Source: Desulfuromonadales bacterium C00003107
GTDB lineage: Bacteria > Desulfobacterota > Desulfuromonadia > Desulfuromonadales > Syntrophotaleaceae
DNA length: 7,696 nt
Direction of reading: 5' to 3'
NCBI GenBank assembly: GCA_001751225.1
Contig: MAXT01000401.1
Span: 1-7,696, forward strand
The translations under genes and the position numbers were made by a program. Below are positions 5,819 to 7,696 of this stretch, piece by piece (position 1 is the stretch's first letter; every line of letters begins with the position of its first letter). The notes under the pieces are model-generated. The model was not told the DNA's origin, did no database searches, and saw only the letters and a list, made by a program, of their open reading frames with translations.

Positions 5819-6304
5819 ATGTCCACCAGAATTGCCACCTTTATTACCATGCTTCTGTTCTGGGTCATGTTGTCGGGTATGTTCGATGCCTTCCACCTTT
5901 CCCTGGGGGTGGTTAGTTGTCTATTGGTGACACTATTCAGTCATAAACTACTTTTCTACGGTGACAAGAAACGCTCCTGGATCTTGGGTGTCCTCGGTGT
6001 GGTGCTCTACTTTCCTTGGTTGTTCTGGCAAATTATCGTGGCTAACCTGGAGGTTGCCTATATCGTATTGCATCCTAGGATGCTCGATATGATCGATCCG
6101 TGTCTGGTTCGTTTCAATACACGACTCAAGCGGCCTATTGCCAGGGTCGCTTTTGCCCAGTCGATCACCCTGACGCCTGGGACTATTACCGTCAATATCG
6201 ACGAAGACCAATTCACTGTCTATGCCCTGACCCGCAGCGCCGCCGAATCCCTTCCGGGGGAGATGGAACGGCGAGTCGGCAAGGCCCTTGATTCGGCATC
6301 CTGA
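5819..6304 (+). CDS. mnhE: Mrp/Mnh cation-proton antiporter subunit E
   Basis: This 161-residue inner-membrane subunit belongs to the Mrp-type monovalent cation/proton antiporter (equivalent to MbhA of archaeal membrane-bound hydrogenases). Hydrophobic segments lie at about 5-22, 27-46 and 56-78. The conserved pattern continues with WLFWQIIVANLEVAYIVLHP (67-86) and SITLTPGTITVNIDED (115-130), the hallmark cytoplasmic part of MrpE. The length is normal for the family (about 160 residues). I place the start at 5819, supported by GGAGGA at 5802-5807, and not at the upstream TTG (5630), which would add 63 cysteine-rich residues foreign to the family. It is the first gene of the operon. Its TGA overlaps the next ATG by one base (TGATG at 6302-6306), so translation is likely coupled to mnhF. 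Confidence 0.9.
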   Translation: MSTRIATFITMLLFWVMLSGMFDAFHLSLGVVSCLLVTLFSHKLLFYGDKKRSWILGVLGVVLYFPWLFWQIIVANLEVAYIVLHPRMLDMIDPCLVRFNTRLKRPIARVAFAQSITLTPGTITVNIDEDQFTVYALTRSAAESLPGEMERRVGKALDSAS

Positions 6305-6588
6305 TGGAAAACTTATTTTTTGCTAGCAGTATGGTCCTTATTGTTTTGGTAGCTCTCTGTCTGCTGCGTGTGATCGGTGGGCCGACGGTTCTTGACCGGA
6401 TTCTTGGCGGCAATGTCATCGGCACCAAGGTGACTGTATTGCTCCTGATCATCGGTGTCCTGTATAAAAATGTTGAAATGTTCGTCGATATAGCCATCGC
6501 CTATGCTTTGTTGAACTTCATCACCACCCTTGGGGCGGCCAAGTATTTTCTGTACCGCAAAAAGGCTGGCTTGCAGGAAAACGACTGA
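6304..6588 (+). CDS. mnhF: Mrp/Mnh cation-proton antiporter subunit F
   Basis: This 94-residue integral membrane subunit of the antiporter corresponds to MbhB. Three hydrophobic helices are visible (about 4-22, 40-55 and 58-82). The family signature RVIGGPTVLDRILGGNVIGTK starts at residue 22, after the first helix, and the segment VDIAIAYALLNFITTLGAAKY at 61-81 is typical of MrpF. The length is normal (about 90 residues). The ATG overlaps the mnhE stop by one base, and mnhG begins 16 nt after this stop. Confidence 0.92.
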   Translation: MENLFFASSMVLIVLVALCLLRVIGGPTVLDRILGGNVIGTKVTVLLLIIGVLYKNVEMFVDIAIAYALLNFITTLGAAKYFLYRKKAGLQEND

Positions 6589-6604
6589 CGGAAAGGACGC
6601 TGGT

Positions 6605-6928
6605 ATGCTCTGGATTGCTGGCTTTTTAATAGTGGCGGGTCTGTTCTTTTTTGCCGTGGGGGTTCTCGGCATCCTGCGCTTTCCCGATTTCTACACTCGT
6701 CTGCACGCTGCTGGCAAGTGCGATTCCTTGGCTGCTGTGCTGGTTATCGCCGGAGTGGCAAGTTATAATCTGACAGACTATTCCTTTGCTAATTTGCTGG
6801 TCAGCCTCAAGATCATGGCCATTGCGGTGTTTGTGTTTGTCGCCAGCCCCACGGCGACCCATGCTATTACCAAGGCGGCACTGGTAATCGGTGTTGAGCC
6901 TTGGAGCCGAAAGGATCGGGATCAATGA
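6605..6928 (+). CDS. mnhG: Mrp/Mnh cation-proton antiporter subunit G
   Basis: This 107-residue integral membrane subunit corresponds to MbhC. Three hydrophobic segments lie at about 2-23, 41-56 and 62-80. The MrpG signature GVLGILRFPDFYTRLHAAGK is at 19-38, and the conserved SPTATHAI motif is at 81-88. I choose the ATG at 6605 rather than the upstream open frame (from 6530) because AAAGGA at 6592-6597 gives a ribosome site. The protein then begins directly with the first helix, as in the family, and the longer form would run back into mnhF. Its TGA overlaps the next ATG (ATGA at 6925-6928). Confidence 0.92.
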   Translation: MLWIAGFLIVAGLFFFAVGVLGILRFPDFYTRLHAAGKCDSLAAVLVIAGVASYNLTDYSFANLLVSLKIMAIAVFVFVASPTATHAITKAALVIGVEPWSRKDRDQ

Positions 6929-7170
6929 TCTGGCAACTCGATCAGTTCGTACTGCTGCTGGTGGTTATTTGCGCGCTGGCGGTTATTACCGTTCGCGACC
7001 TGCTTAGCGCTGTGGTTATCTTCGGCGTCTACAGTTTTCTCATGTGTCTGTTGTGGGCCAAGATGGGGGCGGTGGACGTAGCTTTTACCGAGGCGACGGT
7101 TGGCGCCGGCATCAGTACGGTACTGTTTATTGCCGCCATCTATCGCACCACGCGAAGGAGCAAGGATTGA
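6925..7170 (+). CDS. mbhD: MbhD-like antiporter subunit (DUF4040; part of MrpA C-terminus)
   Basis: This 81-residue membrane protein matches the piece of MrpA that lies after its NuoL-like part and is a separate gene (MbhD) in membrane-bound hydrogenase clusters. Hydrophobic helices lie at about 7-24, 27-46 and 58-72. The signature is RDLLSAVVIFGVYSFLMCLL (24-43) followed by DVAFTEATVGAGISTVLFIA (51-70), which carries the conserved acidic D51 and E56. I choose the ATG at 6925, overlapping the mnhG stop as ATGA, with AAGGA at 6911-6915. An upstream TTG at 6901 would add eight residues but lies inside mnhG. Its stop TGA (7168-7170) overlaps the TTG start of the next gene. Confidence 0.85.
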   Translation: MIWQLDQFVLLLVVICALAVITVRDLLSAVVIFGVYSFLMCLLWAKMGAVDVAFTEATVGAGISTVLFIAAIYRTTRRSKD

Positions 7171-7439
7171 AAATATTCGCATTACTCGCGACCTTAGCAA
7201 CCGGCATTGTGCTGTTGTACGGCACCAAGGACTTCGCCCCTTGGGGCGATCCGACTTCGCCGGCCAATAGCCATCTGTCTCAGGTCTATATTGAGCGGGC
7301 GGTGGAGGAGACCCACGTACCCAATCTGGTAACGGCCATTCTTGGCGATTACCGTGGCTACGATACCATGTTGGAAACGGTGGTCATCTACTGTGCCGGG
7401 ATGGCGGTGGTCAGCGTGTTGCGAAGAAGCCGCTCATGA
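7167..7439 (+). CDS. mbhE: MbhE-like antiporter subunit (distal part of MrpA C-terminus)
   Basis: This 90-residue membrane protein is equivalent to the last part of MrpA and to MbhE. It has a hydrophobic N-terminus (2-18), a polar loop (20-50), the conserved VPNLVTAILGDYRGYDTMLE (51-70) and a last hydrophobic helix (about 70-84). The DYRGYDT...E pattern is the well-known tail of MrpA, with E70 in the helix. The start is TTG at 7167, read as a start because it overlaps the previous stop (TTGA), lies six bases after a strong AAGGAG (7155-7160), and there is no alternative ATG before the conserved region. Its TGA (7437-7439) overlaps the ATG of mnhB within a 12-bp tandem duplication. The C-terminal VLRRSRS is partly encoded by that duplication. 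Confidence 0.83.
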   Translation: MKIFALLATLATGIVLLYGTKDFAPWGDPTSPANSHLSQVYIERAVEETHVPNLVTAILGDYRGYDTMLETVVIYCAGMAVVSVLRRSRS

Positions 7440-7449
7440 AGCCGCTCAT
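7426..7449 (+). repeat. 12-bp tandem duplication at the mbhE/mnhB junction
   Basis: GAAGCCGCTCAT occurs twice in direct succession (7426-7437 and 7438-7449), with the first five bases of a third copy at 7450-7454. The unit is a multiple of three, so no frame is broken. It carries the overlapping stop and start, which places two in-frame ATGs at 7436 and 7448. Confidence 0.85.
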
Positions 7450-7696
7450 GAAGCAGCTTCAGGAGGAGTTGGGCCGGAACCCGGAAGGGGACAATCTGAT
7501 TATCCGCACAGCGGTGCGGTTGTTGGTACCCTTTATTCAGCTTTACGGCCTGTATGTCATCGTCCACGGCCATTATAGCCCCGGCGGCGGCTTTCAAGGT
7601 GGCGTAGTGCTCGGCGCGTCGTTTATTTTGCTGGCCTTGGCCTATGATCTGAAAACCTCCCTCTCTTTCATGTCGGAGCGGGTCAATAACCTGCTC
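7436..7696 (+). CDS. mnhB: Mrp/Mnh cation-proton antiporter subunit B, partial (C-terminus beyond window)
   Basis: Only the first 87 codons are in the window and the frame is still open at the last base. It corresponds to MrpB/MbhF, an integral membrane subunit. A polar N-terminus (1-20) leads into a first helix (about 26-43) and then the signature HGHYSPGGGFQGG (44-56), diagnostic for MrpB, and a second helix (about 57-71). The start is uncertain between ATG 7436, which overlaps the mbhE stop (ATGA), and ATG 7448, four codons later; both come from a 12-bp tandem duplication, and neither has a strong ribosome site. I annotate the first because the overlap suggests coupled translation. In related operons the following genes encode MrpC (NuoK-like) and MrpD (NuoN-like) subunits. 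Confidence 0.9.
   Translation, partial: MKPLMKQLQEELGRNPEGDNLIIRTAVRLLVPFIQLYGLYVIVHGHYSPGGGFQGGVVLGASFILLALAYDLKTSLSFMSERVNNLL

Noticed and set aside
1..7696. CRISPR array, tRNA or rRNA genes, prophage or defence system
   Set aside because: No regularly spaced repeat array, no cloverleaf-like tRNA sequence, no rRNA signature, and no phage or defence protein is recognisable in any frame.

Overview
The window reads as chromosomal DNA of a Gram-negative, probably anaerobic or facultative bacterium. The style of the proteins (a split MrpA, an MBH-ordered antiporter set, and a one-helix protein with a DUF4124-like tail) suggests the Desulfuromonadia/Desulfobacterota, but no phylogenetic marker is present, so this placement is an inference of low to moderate confidence.

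Layout. (1) Bases 1-1353 are a complete-looking insertion sequence of the IS481-like DDE group. It has 26-bp imperfect terminal inverted repeats, two tandem 20-bp transposase-site-like repeats at each end (period 27), and one transposase gene on the minus strand. Its left end is the first base of the window, so the target duplication cannot be read. (2) Bases 1392-3895 (minus strand) hold trxB (thioredoxin reductase) followed after 47 nt by yifB/comM (Mg-chelatase-like AAA+ ATPase). They are probably one transcription unit, driven by a good sigma-70-type promoter at 3933-3961. The IS sits 38 nt beyond the yifB stop codon. (3) Bases 4083-4436 (plus) encode a small one-helix membrane protein of unknown function. 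It is convergent with a nitrilase-superfamily amidohydrolase (4503-5294, minus). (4) Bases 5295-5818 are a 524-nt divergent intergenic region. It has candidate promoters on both strands and a long leader with three TTGCCTAA repeats and small hairpins ahead of the antiporter operon. (5) Bases 5819-7696 (plus) are the start of a tightly packed Mrp/Mnh-type cation/proton antiporter operon in the order E, F, G, MbhD-like, MbhE-like, B. The last gene runs off the window end.

How the genes work together. The six membrane proteins of region 5 should form part of one complex. Small subunits E, F and G, the two pieces that equal the C-terminal part of MrpA, and subunit B normally assemble with MrpC (NuoK-like) and one or more NuoL/M/N-like subunits, which should lie beyond base 7696. 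The order matches mbhA-F of archaeal membrane-bound hydrogenases, so the module could be a stand-alone Na+/H+ antiporter or the sodium-pumping half of a larger redox complex. The window cannot decide between these. The remaining genes are housekeeping (redox homeostasis, DNA processing, amide hydrolysis) with no visible functional link to the antiporter.

I did not find a clearly novel system. The most worthwhile observations are the MBH-type antiporter order, the repeat-bearing leader in front of it, a 12-bp tandem duplication across the mbhE/mnhB stop-start junction, and the double-repeat ends and enlarged DDE spacing of the IS.
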